Shown in pieces: positions 18,426 through 27,557 of a DNA stretch of 64,000 nt (the stretch's first letter is position 1; each line of letters starts with the position of its first letter). Source of the DNA: Mycolicibacterium monacense (GTDB taxonomy: Bacteria > Actinomycetota > Actinomycetes > Mycobacteriales > Mycobacteriaceae); the NCBI RefSeq assembly GCF_010731575.1, contig NZ_AP022617.1, forward strand, positions 5,890,001 through 5,954,000, in the 5' to 3' direction. The position numbers and the translations under genes were made by a program. The notes beneath the pieces were generated by a model that made no database searches, was not told the DNA's origin, and saw nothing but the letters and a program-made list of their open reading frames with translations.

Positions 18426-20254
18426 GCGTCACCGACTGGCGCGGACGCGTCAAGGAGAACCAGGACGGGGACGACGGGAACCTCCCGATCGACGAGAGCG
18501 TCCCCCGCCGCCGCGAGGCCCGGGCCCTGCTGGGCAACCTGCTCAAACCCTATCGGATGACGGTGTTCCTGCTCGCGCTCGTCGTGGTGGTGGAAAACCT
18601 TGCACGCCTCAGTATTCCGCTGCTGGTGCAACGCGGCATCGACCACGGCATCCCACCGCTGCTCGAGGGTGAGCCCGCTCGCGAACTGATGCTGATCGTC
18701 GGCGCGCTGTGCACGGTGGTGCTCGTACAGGCCGCCAGCCGGATGTTCTTCCTGCGCAGGTCGGGCCGGATCGGCCAGAAGGTGCTGTTGGAGTTGCGCC
18801 GCAGGGTGTTCCGTCATTTCCAGCGCCTCGACCTGGCCTTCCACGACCGGTACACCTCCGGGCGGGTGGTGAGTCGGTCGACCAACGACGTCGAAGCCAT
18901 CCAGGACATGCTGGAGACCGGGTTCGACAGCCTGATCACCGCGGTGCTCACGCTTGTCGGCACGTCCATCCTGCTGGTGACCCTCGACGTGAAGCTGGGT
19001 CTGATGTGCCTGGCCGCGTTCCCGATCCTGGTGGCGCTGGTGTGGTGGTTCCGCAACGAGTCGGCCAAGACCTACCGCAAGGTGCGGGAGAGCGCCGCGC
19101 TGGTGATCGTTCAGTTCGTCGAGACGATGACGGGCATCAAGGCGGTGCAGGCCTACCGGCGCGAACCGCGCAACCAGGAGATCTTCGAGGACATCGCCGA
19201 CGAGTACCGCGAGATCAACGAGCGGACCTTCCGGCTCCTGGCGATCTTCATGCCCGGGGTGAAACTGGTCGGCAACATCACCACCGGCGTGGTGCTGCTC
19301 TACGGCGGCTACCGGACGCTGAACGGTGAGATGACGATCGGCACGCTGACCGCGTTCCTGCTGTATCTGCGAATGTTCTTCGAACCGATGCAGGAGATCT
19401 CGCAGTTCTTCAACACGTTCCAATCGGCGTCCTCGGCGCTGGAGAAGCTGGCCGGGGTGCTCGCCGAGCGGCCGGGGATCAAGGATCCCACCGACCCGGT
19501 CCGCCTGGAGTCCGTGCGCGGCGAGATCTCCTTCGACGACGTGACGTTCGGCTATTCGCCGGACCGGCCGGTGCTGCCGGGGCTGACCGTGACGGTGCCT
19601 GCCGGTCAGACCGTCGCGCTGGTCGGCACCACGGGTGCGGGTAAGACGACGATCGCGAAGTTGATCGCGCGGTTCTACGATCCGACGTCCGGCGCGGTCA
19701 CGCTCGACGGGACCGATCTGCGGCGTCTGTCGCAGAGCGAGTTGCGCAGGCACGTGGTGATGGTGACGCAGGAGAACTTCATGTTCGAGGGCACGGTCGC
19801 CGACAACATCCGGTTCGGCAAACCCGAGGCCACCGACGACGAGGTGCGTGCCGCGGCGCAGGCCGTCGGCGCGGACCGGTTCATCGACCTGTTGCCCGAG
19901 GGTTATGACACCGACGTCGCCAAGCGCGGTGGCCGGCTGTCGGCCGGGCAGCGGCAACTCGTCGCGTTCGCGCGGGCGTTCCTGGCGGACCCGGCGGTGC
20001 TGATCCTCGACGAGGCGACGTCGTCGCTGGACATCCCGAGCGAGCGGATGGTGCAGCGGGCGCTGGAGACGGTGTTGAGTGACCGCACCGCGCTGGTGAT
20101 CGCGCACCGGCTCTCGACGGTCGCGATCGCCGACCGGGTGCTGGTGGTCGAAGGTGGCCGCATCGTCGAGGACGGCGCGCCGAGCGAGTTGATCGGCCGC
20201 GACGGCGGTCGCTATGCGGCCCTGCATCAGGCGTGGGAGCAGTCGTTGGCCTGA
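18422..20254 (+). CDS. ABC exporter subunit with degenerate signature (heterodimer partner B)
   Basis: 610-residue TMD-NBD protein. Walker A GTTGAGKTT, Q-loop VTQENFMF and Walker B VLILDEATSSLD with catalytic Glu are intact, but the signature is LSAGQRQL instead of LSGGQ. In an exporter dimer, Walker motifs of one subunit face the signature of the other. The altered signature here would therefore pair with the LDD Walker B of the upstream protein in one degenerate site, leaving one canonical site. ATG 18422 overlaps the previous stop (ATGA). A charged N-terminal tail of about 45 residues precedes span 1. Confidence 0.93.
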   Translation: MSVTDWRGRVKENQDGDDGNLPIDESVPRRREARALLGNLLKPYRMTVFLLALVVVVENLARLSIPLLVQRGIDHGIPPLLEGEPARELMLIVGALCTVVLVQAASRMFFLRRSGRIGQKVLLELRRRVFRHFQRLDLAFHDRYTSGRVVSRSTNDVEAIQDMLETGFDSLITAVLTLVGTSILLVTLDVKLGLMCLAAFPILVALVWWFRNESAKTYRKVRESAALVIVQFVETMTGIKAVQAYRREPRNQEIFEDIADEYREINERTFRLLAIFMPGVKLVGNITTGVVLLYGGYRTLNGEMTIGTLTAFLLYLRMFFEPMQEISQFFNTFQSASSALEKLAGVLAERPGIKDPTDPVRLESVRGEISFDDVTFGYSPDRPVLPGLTVTVPAGQTVALVGTTGAGKTTIAKLIARFYDPTSGAVTLDGTDLRRLSQSELRRHVVMVTQENFMFEGTVADNIRFGKPEATDDEVRAAAQAVGADRFIDLLPEGYDTDVAKRGGRLSAGQRQLVAFARAFLADPAVLILDEATSSLDIPSERMVQRALETVLSDRTALVIAHRLSTVAIADRVLVVEGGRIVEDGAPSELIGRDGGRYAALHQAWEQSLA

Positions 20255-20345
20255 ATTCGGGGTGGCCCAGCGGGGGTTTGCGTCGTGAGACTGAAGCTAC
20301 GCAGGGGGTCTCTCGTACTTTCGCTGCGTGAGTTCAGTGTCGCGC
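20255..20345 (+). repeat. Relic of a second DUF559 gene end; imperfect direct repeat of 21204-21265
   Basis: Bases 20287-20345 match 21207-21265 at roughly 85% by eye. Read in frame, the upstream copy encodes ETEATQGVSRTFAA and a stop at 20329-20331. The downstream copy encodes EAEVSQGASRTLAA and the real stop of the intact gene. The similarity continues past the stop. It therefore looks like the remaining 3' end of a deleted tandem paralogue. Both copies also hold an imperfect stem (CGCAG/CTGCG with CTGAA/TTCAG). Confidence 0.6.
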
Positions 20346-20377
20346 AGGGTGTCGGTGCCCACTGCCAGCATCAGCGC

Positions 20378-21253
20378 ATGGGAAGGATCTTCATCGGCAC
20401 GGAGGCGTTGGCCGGCGGCGCCGTCACACGACATGAGCTGGCGCGCCGGCACACACGCATCTATCCGGATGTGTATTGCCCCAACCAGGCGGAGCTTTCG
20501 CTGAAGGACAGGATCTATGCGGCTTGGCTGTGGTCACGACGACGCGCGGTCATCGGGGGACTGTCGGCCGCGGCGATGCAGGGTGCTCCTTGGATCGATG
20601 ACGACATCCCCATCGAATTGATCTGGAACAACACCCATGCCCCCGAAGGTCTGATCGTCCGCAACGACACCCTCGCCGCGGACGAGGTGGACCGTTTCGG
20701 TCGGCTGCCCGTGACCAACTGCGCGCGAACGGCTTTCGACCTCGGTCGACGACTGCCACGCGACGATGCTGTCGCACGACTGGACGCGCTCATGTGGGCG
20801 CAGCGCTTCCGTGTCGACGATGTCTGGTCGCTGGCGGAGCGTTATCCCCGCGCTCGAGGATTGAAGGGATTACGCATCGCGTTGCCGCTGATCGACGCGG
20901 GCGCAGCCTCACCGAAGGAGACGTGGCTGCGGCTGCTCCTCATCGACAACGGATACGACTCGCTGACCACGCAGATCCCGGTCTTCGACCACCGCGGCCT
21001 CATCGGGGTCTCGAATATGGGCTGGCCCGAGCTGAGGATCGCTGTCGAGTACGACGGGGATTATCACCGGACGAACCGGAGGCGTTATGTGATGGATCAG
21101 CGCAAGTTGCGACGTCTCGCGGCACTCGGCTGGATCGTCGTGCGGGTGATCGCCGAAGACGACGAGGCCGACATCCTTGCGCGCGTTGGGCATGCGCGAA
21201 GGGTTCGCGAGGCTGAAGTGTCGCAGGGGGCTTCTCGTACTTTGGCTGCGTGA
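20378..21253 (+). CDS. AbiEi-like/DUF559 (Vsr-type nuclease fold) protein
   Basis: 291-residue protein. The N-terminal part resembles AbiEi-type antitoxin/regulator domains (ALAGGAVTRHELARRHTRIY, then WLWSRRRAVIGGLSAAAM). The C-terminal 100 residues have a DUF559/Vsr-like endonuclease pattern: SPKETWLRLLLI, then GWPELRIAVEYDGDYHRTN, with acidic residues placed as in the PD-(D/E)XK fold, and a basic RRYVMDQRKLRRLAALGW. Such genes are numerous and often tandem in mycobacteria; function is unproven. ATG 20378 was chosen because upstream in-frame sequence belongs to the relic repeat. The last 15 residues lie inside the repeated segment. Confidence 0.78.
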   Translation: MGRIFIGTEALAGGAVTRHELARRHTRIYPDVYCPNQAELSLKDRIYAAWLWSRRRAVIGGLSAAAMQGAPWIDDDIPIELIWNNTHAPEGLIVRNDTLAADEVDRFGRLPVTNCARTAFDLGRRLPRDDAVARLDALMWAQRFRVDDVWSLAERYPRARGLKGLRIALPLIDAGAASPKETWLRLLLIDNGYDSLTTQIPVFDHRGLIGVSNMGWPELRIAVEYDGDYHRTNRRRYVMDQRKLRRLAALGWIVVRVIAEDDEADILARVGHARRVREAEVSQGASRTLAA

Positions 21254-21284
21254 GTTCAGTCTCGGGCGAGAATCAACCCCGACC

Positions 21285-22370
21285 TCACCAGTACGGCTCG
21301 CCGAGGTGGTGGCACTTGTTCCCACCGGCCCGTTTCGCCTCGTACATCGCTGCGTCGGCAGCCCGGACCATCCGGTCCAGCGTCGACTCATGGTTTCCCC
21401 GCGACGCGTCGAGCGCGATGCACGCCGTCCCCACACTCGCCGTGACGGGCTCCGGCAGCGCGGCGATCTCCCCACAGATCTGCTCGGCCAGCGGAGCGGG
21501 ATCGTCGGTCTCCAGTACGGCGGCAACCACGAACTCCTCGCCACCGCTGCGGCCGATCACCGCCGGGAACCCGACGACCGCGCGGGACAGCGCCTGCCCG
21601 ACCGAGATCAGCGCCTCATCGCCGACCTGATGGCCGTAGGTGTCGTTGATCCGCTTGAAGTCGTCGAGGTCCACCACCACCATGACCAGGTGGGTCCCAC
21701 CGTGCGACGGCCCGCCGGTGAGCAGTTTCGCGCTGTGCGCATAGAAGGCGCGACGGTTGAGGAGCCCGGTGAGCGGATCCCGGTCGGCGCGCGCCAGATC
21801 CACGCCGAGCGCCCGGACCAGGACGTGGATCGCGACCGGCATCGCGATGTTGATCTGCACCACGATGAACAGGTCGACGACGGCCATCGCGGGATGCCCG
21901 GACAGCGCGATCCGCAGCGCGGCGATGACCGCGACAGCGGTCGTCACCGCGAAGTTGTAGACCACCAGCGCCGTGGAGTGGAAGAACGCGATGTAGGCGG
22001 CGATGGTCGCGAAGGAGATGCACCCGGTGAGCGCACCGGTGGGGTTGGGATAGGCCAGACACGACAGCGCGATCGCGGCGTTGGACACGACGGCGAAGGC
22101 CACCGACTCGGTGTGGGTCGGCCAGTGCCGCGCCCACAACGCCACCCCGAAGACCCCCCCGGCGACCGCGGTCCATGTCATCGCGACCGGGACGGTGTCC
22201 TGCGGCCCGTCGAATCGCAGCAGGACGAGCAGGCAGACCGACAGCGAAGCCGCGATGCCTGCCATCATCACCCGCACCGCCGCCGTCATCCCGCGGGCGA
22301 CCAGGTAGTCGCTCATCCACTCGTAATGGTGGGCGTGCGACCACCACCCACGCGACAACGCCGCCGCCAT
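21285..22370 (-). CDS. Membrane-anchored GGDEF diguanylate cyclase
   Basis: 361-residue protein with six hydrophobic spans in about the first 185 residues and a C-terminal GGDEF domain. The catalytic motif reads SGGEEF, an active variant of GGDEF. Upstream are the typical ADRDPLTGLLNRRAF and VDLDDFKRINDTYGHQVGDE, the latter holding a metal-binding Asp. It would make cyclic di-GMP from two GTP. ATG 22370 was chosen because it follows AGGGAAG-rich sequence at a distance and begins a short cytoplasmic tail. It is convergent with the DUF559 gene, and no partner EAL domain is present in the window. Confidence 0.9.
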   Translation of the reverse strand: MAAALSRGWWSHAHHYEWMSDYLVARGMTAAVRVMMAGIAASLSVCLLVLLRFDGPQDTVPVAMTWTAVAGGVFGVALWARHWPTHTESVAFAVVSNAAIALSCLAYPNPTGALTGCISFATIAAYIAFFHSTALVVYNFAVTTAVAVIAALRIALSGHPAMAVVDLFIVVQINIAMPVAIHVLVRALGVDLARADRDPLTGLLNRRAFYAHSAKLLTGGPSHGGTHLVMVVVDLDDFKRINDTYGHQVGDEALISVGQALSRAVVGFPAVIGRSGGEEFVVAAVLETDDPAPLAEQICGEIAALPEPVTASVGTACIALDASRGNHESTLDRMVRAADAAMYEAKRAGGNKCHHLGEPYW

Positions 22371-22454
22371 CTTCCCCGCCCCCGGCTCACAACTGATCGA
22401 AAGTACTTCCCTTGGCAAACTTAACCAGATGCCGACGGCCACCGGACGCGAAGT

Positions 22455-23825
22455 TCACACTTCGGTGAGCAAAGCCTCGAGCTTGTCGTTGAGGTCGTGC
22501 AACTGCGAGCCCAGCATGCCGATGATCCGCTCGCGCGCCCGCTCGCTCACCCCCGCGGTGATGTGGTGCAGGATGTTGAGCCGGGCGCCGTCGACCCACG
22601 CCATCATGTCCGGGTCGGCGAACCACTGAAGCTGATTCCGGTTGAACGCCAACATCATCCGCAGCCAGTCGGCGGGTACGTGGGGGTAGGGCACCGGCCC
22701 GCAGAATGCGTTGCGGGTGTCGTCGTCCCCGTAGGCCGCCTCGACGTGACCGATGACCGACGCGCTGAACGCCGGCTGGCAGGTGCGGACGGTCTGCAGC
22801 GTGATCCGGTCACCGTCGAACACCGGTACCGGCGCCTTGTCCCCGAGCCCGTCGGCCGTGCAGTCGACGTAGAGCGCCGATTCATCGACCTCGACCACCC
22901 CGTTCTCCAGGGCGACGCGTCCGGGTTCGATCGCGGTCACATGGCCGAGCCGCACCACGTCCTCGATGCCGCGCAGCATCTCCCGCTCGCCCTGCGACAC
23001 GATCGCGCAGCGGTACATCGTGGGCTCCACCGATTCGTCGATCCGCAGCAGGGACCCCTTCGATTCCAGCCGGCCGAACAGGTCGGCCAACGACGTCGCA
23101 TCCCGGACCGCCACCAACTGGGCGGTGAAGTCGGCGAGCGCACGCTTGGCGAACTGCGCGCCGGGCTGCACAGTCGCCCGGTCCATCAGCCACGCCTCAC
23201 GCGGTTTGATCCACGTCAACCGCTGCGCGTCGACCCCGTGCCTTAGCAGGAACACGCAGGCGTCCATCGCGGTCTTGCCTGCGCCGACGATGACGTAGCG
23301 GTCGTACACCCCGCGCAGCCGGGGCAGCGCGTTCGGCGGCACACACTCCACCCCGGCCGCCACGTCGTAGGCCGGTGGCCGCATCGAGGGCACCACGACG
23401 TCGATGTGGCTGACCACCGTGCGCCGCGCCGCGACCGAGACCTCGTCGCCGCCGAGTGTGCGGACCCGGCCGCCGCCGAGGTACTCGGTCATCGGCAGAT
23501 AGGTGACCCGGCCGGTCGGCAGCAGCTGCCGGCGCATCACCGCCTCGTAGTACGCGCACACCTCCGCGCCGCCTGCCAGTTCGTGGAACCCCGCGTTGGG
23601 TCCGCTCTGGTCGATCGCGCCGCTGCCGAGCTGACGGGAGTTCACGCCGTAGTACGCCGACGGCTGGTGCAACCGCACGAACGGATACGCGGTGGTCCAG
23701 TGTCCGCCGGGGGCGTGGTTGCGGTCGACGATCACGACGGTGGCGTCGGACTCGGCGATCAGCGTGTCGACGAACGCCATCCCCATCGCCCCCGCGCCGA
23801 CGACGAGGTAGTCGGCCTCGAGCAT
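22455..23825 (-). CDS. FAD/NAD(P)-binding monooxygenase-like flavoprotein
   Basis: 456-residue protein with an N-terminal FAD motif (ADYLVVGAGAMGMAFVDTL) and GGHWTTAYPFVRLHQPSAYYG, which resembles flavin-containing monooxygenases. A second dinucleotide site, RYVIVGAGKTAMDACVFLL, probably binds NADPH. It probably oxygenates or oxidises a small organic compound in the cytoplasm. The ATG at 23825 lies 1 base after the epoxide hydrolase stop (TGAcATG), so both are expressed together. The substrate is unknown. Upstream in-frame sequence (to 23948) overlaps the hydrolase and was rejected. Confidence 0.85.
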   Translation of the reverse strand: MLEADYLVVGAGAMGMAFVDTLIAESDATVVIVDRNHAPGGHWTTAYPFVRLHQPSAYYGVNSRQLGSGAIDQSGPNAGFHELAGGAEVCAYYEAVMRRQLLPTGRVTYLPMTEYLGGGRVRTLGGDEVSVAARRTVVSHIDVVVPSMRPPAYDVAAGVECVPPNALPRLRGVYDRYVIVGAGKTAMDACVFLLRHGVDAQRLTWIKPREAWLMDRATVQPGAQFAKRALADFTAQLVAVRDATSLADLFGRLESKGSLLRIDESVEPTMYRCAIVSQGEREMLRGIEDVVRLGHVTAIEPGRVALENGVVEVDESALYVDCTADGLGDKAPVPVFDGDRITLQTVRTCQPAFSASVIGHVEAAYGDDDTRNAFCGPVPYPHVPADWLRMMLAFNRNQLQWFADPDMMAWVDGARLNILHHITAGVSERARERIIGMLGSQLHDLNDKLEALLTEV

Positions 23826-23826
23826 G

Positions 23827-24930
23827 TCAGCGCACGCTGTCGAAGAACGCGGTGACGTCGTCGGCGAACAACTCGGGCTGCTCGAACGCGGCGAAGTGCC
23901 CGCCGCGGGGCATGTCGGTCCAATGGGTGAGGTGGTAGCTGTCCTCACACCAGTGCCGCGGCATCCGGACGATCTCCTTCGGGAAGGACGCCACGCCGGT
24001 CGGCACGCGGACCGGCCCCGAACCCCGGCCGCCGACGCCGCTCTCCCAGTACAGCCTGGCCGACGACGCGGCCGATGCGGTCACCCAGTACAGCGTGACG
24101 TTGTCGAGCAGATCGTCTCTGGTGAACACGTTCTCGGGGTGGCCGTCGCAGTCGCTCCATTCCCGGAACTTCTCGACGATCCAGGCGAGTTGCCCGACGG
24201 GGGAGTCGACCAGCCCGTAGCCCAGCGTCTGCGGCCGGGTGGCCTGCTGCTGGAAATACCCGGTGCCCCAACGCTTTCGCTCGGCCATCGCCGCGAGCGT
24301 CTGCTTTTCCTCGTCGGTCGGGTTCGCGAGGTCCTTCGGCGGCCGCCCGATCGGCATGTTGGTGTGGATGGCGACGCACCCGCGTTCGTTGCGGCCGATC
24401 TGCGTCGTGATCACCGCACCCCAGTCGCCGCCCTGCGCGCCGTAGCGGTCGTAGCCGAGCCGCACCATGAGCTCGTCCCAGGCCTTCGCGATCCGCTCGA
24501 TGCCCCACCCCGTCGACGTCGGTTTGCCGGAGAAGCCGTACCCCGGCAGCGACGGGCAGACGACGTCGAAGCCGGCGGCGGTGAGCGGTTCGATCACCTT
24601 GTCGAATTCGACGACGGAGCCGGGCCACCCGTGGGTGATGATCAGCGGGAAGGCGTCGGGCCGCGACGAGCGCTGGTGGATGAAGTGGATGTCGAGCCCG
24701 TCGATGTCGGTGGTGAACTGGTCGAACCGGTTGAGCGCGGCCTCGCGGGTGCGCCAGTCGTAGCCGTTCGCCCAGTAGTCGGCCAGTTCGCGGGTGTAGG
24801 CCAGCGGAATGCCCTGGCTCCAGTCGTCGACGCATTCGGCCTCCGGCCACCGGGTGTTGGCGAGGCGATCCTTCAGGTCGGTCAGGACGGCATCGGGTAC
24901 GTCGATGCGAAAGGGTGTGATGGCGGACAC
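23827..24930 (-). CDS. Epoxide hydrolase, EHN-type alpha/beta hydrolase
   Basis: 367-residue soluble enzyme. The N-terminal EHN domain (FRIDVPDAVLTDLKDRLANT RWPEAE-type start) precedes an alpha/beta hydrolase fold. The oxyanion motif is HGWPGSVVEF; the nucleophile Asp is in GGDWGAVITT; a Tyr-containing cap segment and the C-terminal catalytic His in MPRGGHFAAFEQPELF complete the set. It would open epoxides to diols. The GTG 24930 start gives a full EHN domain. It sits 22 bases after the LuxR gene on the same strand and is coupled to the flavoprotein, suggesting an oxygenation plus epoxide-opening pair. Confidence 0.92.
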   Translation of the reverse strand: MSAITPFRIDVPDAVLTDLKDRLANTRWPEAECVDDWSQGIPLAYTRELADYWANGYDWRTREAALNRFDQFTTDIDGLDIHFIHQRSSRPDAFPLIITHGWPGSVVEFDKVIEPLTAAGFDVVCPSLPGYGFSGKPTSTGWGIERIAKAWDELMVRLGYDRYGAQGGDWGAVITTQIGRNERGCVAIHTNMPIGRPPKDLANPTDEEKQTLAAMAERKRWGTGYFQQQATRPQTLGYGLVDSPVGQLAWIVEKFREWSDCDGHPENVFTRDDLLDNVTLYWVTASAASSARLYWESGVGGRGSGPVRVPTGVASFPKEIVRMPRHWCEDSYHLTHWTDMPRGGHFAAFEQPELFADDVTAFFDSVR

Positions 24931-24952
24931 ACCAGCGATCCTCGCACGAGGC

Positions 24953-25801
24953 TCAGGGGATGAGCCGCAGCAGCCGCGCCCGGGACACCGATTCGTGGCG
25001 GGTCCGCGTGCCGAGTTTGGCCGACGCGCTGCGCAGGTAACTCTTCACCGTTTCCGGCCGCAGCGAAAGCCGTTGCGCCGCCTCGGCATTCGTGCACCCC
25101 ATGGCGACCTGGGTCAGCACGTCGAGTTCGCGCCCGCTCAGCGGGGTCTCGACGGCGGGGGCGTCGCCGCCGAGGGCGTGTGCCAGCCGGTCGGCCAGCT
25201 CGCGCAGCTTCGCCCCGTCGGGGGAGTCCGCGGCCAGCCGGCGCAGTTCGGCGTGCACCTCACGCACCTCTTCGGTACCGGCCAATCCCGCCCCGGCACC
25301 GGCCAGGGCCGCCTCCCGCAACCGCAGACGGCGGTCCACCTCGTCGCGGATCCGCAGTTCGGCGCTCAGGCGGCGGGCCGAGGCCACGATGAAGTCCGCG
25401 GTCTGGTCGGCGATCGGCGACGGGGACCGCTGCGCCCCGTAGAGCACCGCGCGGGCCTCGCCGTCGACGACCACCGGCACCGCCAGCACGGAGTGGATCC
25501 CTTCACCGAGCACGGGCCCGTCGTAGTCGTGGGTGATGGTGAGGTCGCGCCGGTAATCGGCCACCGACCGCGGACGTCCGGCCACCACGGTGGCCCCGCC
25601 CAGACCCGAGTTCGGGCGGACCGCCAGCCCGCGCAAACCGCTGGTCCTGGCGCCGACGAACTCGGTGAGCAGCAGCGTTCGGTCGAACACCTCACCGCCG
25701 AACGTCACCGGAAGGCCCGTCATCGACGCGATTCGCCGCAGTTCGGCGCGCAGGGCGTCGGCGTCGCGCGGTCGCAACAGCGACGGGACCGACGGGCGCA
25801 C
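24953..25801 (-). CDS. LuxR-family regulator with GAF-like sensor domain
   Basis: 282-residue regulator. A GAF-like domain occupies about residues 15-165 (AVRPNSGLGGATVVAGRPRS, then GEGIHSVLAVPVVVDGEARAVLY). A helical linker follows, and the LuxR helix-turn-helix is at the C-terminus (LSGRELDVLTQVAMGCTNAE, then LSLRPETVKSYLRSASAKLG). GTG 25801 was preferred to GTG 25810 because it is 8 bases from the AGAGGG ribosome-binding site. It diverges from the acyl-CoA ligase operon with 58 bases between starts and may regulate that operon, the epoxide hydrolase operon, or both. The ligand is unknown. Confidence 0.88.
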   Translation of the reverse strand: MRPSVPSLLRPRDADALRAELRRIASMTGLPVTFGGEVFDRTLLLTEFVGARTSGLRGLAVRPNSGLGGATVVAGRPRSVADYRRDLTITHDYDGPVLGEGIHSVLAVPVVVDGEARAVLYGAQRSPSPIADQTADFIVASARRLSAELRIRDEVDRRLRLREAALAGAGAGLAGTEEVREVHAELRRLAADSPDGAKLRELADRLAHALGGDAPAVETPLSGRELDVLTQVAMGCTNAEAAQRLSLRPETVKSYLRSASAKLGTRTRHESVSRARLLRLIP

Positions 25802-25859
25802 GGACAACACCCTCTTTCGGGGGTAGCGAGTGGACGTGTGTGACGTAGAGCATATCCGC

Positions 25860-27557
25860 ATGAGCACGAACACCGATCTGTACCGCAGCGCGCGTGACCA
25901 GTTGGTCGCAGTCATCGGCGACTACGACAAGGCGCTGCAGAGCTTCGAGTGGCCCCGGCTGGAGGGTGCGTTCAACTGGGCCACCGACTGGTTCGACGTC
26001 ATCGCGCGCGACCCGATCACCGCCGACCGGCGGGCGCTGTGGATCGTCGAGGAGGACGGCCGCGAAGAGCAGATCACGTTCGCCCAGATGGCGGACCGCT
26101 CCGACCGGGTGGCCACCTGGCTGGAGCGGCGCGGCATCGGCAAGGGCGACCGGGTGATCCTCATGCTCGGCAACCAGGTGGAGCTGTGGGAGGCCATGCT
26201 GGCGGTGACCAAGCTGGGTGCGGTCATCATGCCGACCACCGGTGCGCTCGGCCCGGCCGACCTCGCCGACCGCATCACCCGCGGCGGCGCGACGGCGGTG
26301 ATCGCCAACGCCGCGGACACCGCGAAGTTCACCGAGGTGCCCGGCGACTACCTGCGCATCGTGGTCGGCGCCCCGGTCGCGGGGTGGCACACCTACGGCG
26401 AGGCCTACGACACCGTGTCGGCCGGTCCGTTCGCCGCGCGCACCACCGTCGACGACACGATGCTGATCTACTTCACCTCCGGCACCACCAGCAAGCCCAA
26501 ACTCGTCGAGCACTCGCAGGTGAGCTACCCGGTCGGCCACCTGTCGACGATGGGGTGGATCGGGGTGCGGCCCGGTGACGTGCACCTGGCCATCAGTTCT
26601 CCCGGCTGGGCCAAACACGCGTGGAGCTGTTTCTTCGCACCGTGGATCGCCGAGGCGACGATCTTCGTCTACAACTACCGCCGCTTCGACGCCGCGGCGC
26701 TGCTGCGCCAGCTGAACCGGGCGCAGGTCAACACCTTCTGCGCACCGCCGACGGTGTGGCGCATGCTCATCCAGTCCGATCTCGGCACGAAACCTGCGGG
26801 GCTGCGCGAGATCCTGGGCGCCGGTGAACCGCTCAACCCCGACGTCATCGCTCAGGTGGGGAAGGCGTGGGGCCTGACGATCCGCGACGGTTTCGGCCAG
26901 ACCGAGACGACGCTGCAGATCGGCAACACCCCGGGTCAGCCGGTCAAACCCGGCTCGATGGGGCGGCCGATGCCGGGTGTGCCCGTCGTCCTGGTCGATC
27001 CGCTCACCGGCCGGCCGGCCGAGGAGGGCGAGATCTGCCTGGACCTGAGCCGGCAGCCGGTCAACTTGATGATCGGCTACCTCGACGATCCCGCCCGAAA
27101 CGCCGCGGTGACCGAGGGTGGCTACTACCACACCGGCGATGTCGCCCAACGGGATTCGGACGGCTACATCACCTACATCGGCCGCACCGACGACGTCTTC
27201 AAGTCATCGGACTACAAGGTGTCGCCGTTCGAGCTGGAGAGCGTGCTGATCGAGCACCCCGCCGTCGTCGAGGCCGCCGTGGTGCCGCAGCCCGACGACA
27301 CAAGGCTGTCCGTGCCGAAAGCGTATGTCGCACTTGCCGAGGGCTGGCAGGCCGACGCCGACACCGCGAAGTCGATCATGGAGTACGCCCGCGATCACCT
27401 GGCGCCGTACCTGAAGGTGCGCCGCGTCGAGTTCTACGAACTGCCCAAGACGATCTCCGGCAAGATCCGGCGGGTCGAGTTGCGCCGCCGCGAGGAGGAC
27501 AGCGCCGGGCGCGCGATCCCCACCGAGTACCGCTACGAGGACCTGGTGGCCGGATGA
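25860..27557 (+). CDS. Acyl-CoA synthetase, medium-chain/ACSM-like
   Basis: 565-residue AMP-forming ligase. The P-loop-like A3 motif is [17 protein letters not shown]5 is DGFGQTETT, the A8 hinge is [20 protein letters not shown], and the catalytic Lys is in [13 protein letters not shown]. It makes acyl-adenylate and then acyl-CoA from a carboxylic acid, ATP and CoA. N-terminal sequence and the [14 protein letters not shown] hinge resemble medium-chain or aryl acid ligases. ATG 25860 follows the divergent regulator gene. Its stop overlaps the next ligase (ATGA), so two ligases are co-expressed. The exact acid is not predictable. Confidence 0.92.
   Translation: MSTNTDLYRSARDQLVAVIGDYDKALQSFEWPRLEGAFNWATDWFDVIARDPITADRRALWIVEEDGREEQITFAQMADRSDRVATWLERRGIGKGDRVILMLGNQVELWEAMLAVTKLGAVIMPTTGALGPADLADRITRGGATAVIANAADTAKFTEVPGDYLRIVVGAPVAGWHTYGEAYDTVSAGPFAARTTVDDTMLIYFTSGTTSKPKLVEHSQVSYPVGHLSTMGWIGVRPGDVHLAISSPGWAKHAWSCFFAPWIAEATIFVYNYRRFDAAALLRQLNRAQVNTFCAPPTVWRMLIQSDLGTKPAGLREILGAGEPLNPDVIAQVGKAWGLTIRDGFGQTETTLQIGNTPGQPVKPGSMGRPMPGVPVVLVDPLTGRPAEEGEICLDLSRQPVNLMIGYLDDPARNAAVTEGGYYHTGDVAQRDSDGYITYIGRTDDVFKSSDYKVSPFELESVLIEHPAVVEAAVVPQPDDTRLSVPKAYVALAEGWQADADTAKSIMEYARDHLAPYLKVRRVEFYELPKTISGKIRRVELRRREEDSAGRAIPTEYRYEDLVAG

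Noticed and set aside
18257..20227. 656-codon reading frame opposite the third ABC gene
   Set aside because: Antisense shadow; residues are mostly Arg, His, Gln and Asp with no motif.
20378..21253. DUF559 gene considered as half of an AbiE toxin-antitoxin pair
   Set aside because: No AbiEii-type nucleotidyltransferase gene adjoins it; the C-terminal nuclease-like domain suggests a stand-alone protein.
21177..22424. 415-codon plus-strand frame opposite the GGDEF gene
   Set aside because: Antisense shadow with Arg/Asp/His-rich composition; the GGDEF motifs fix the other strand.
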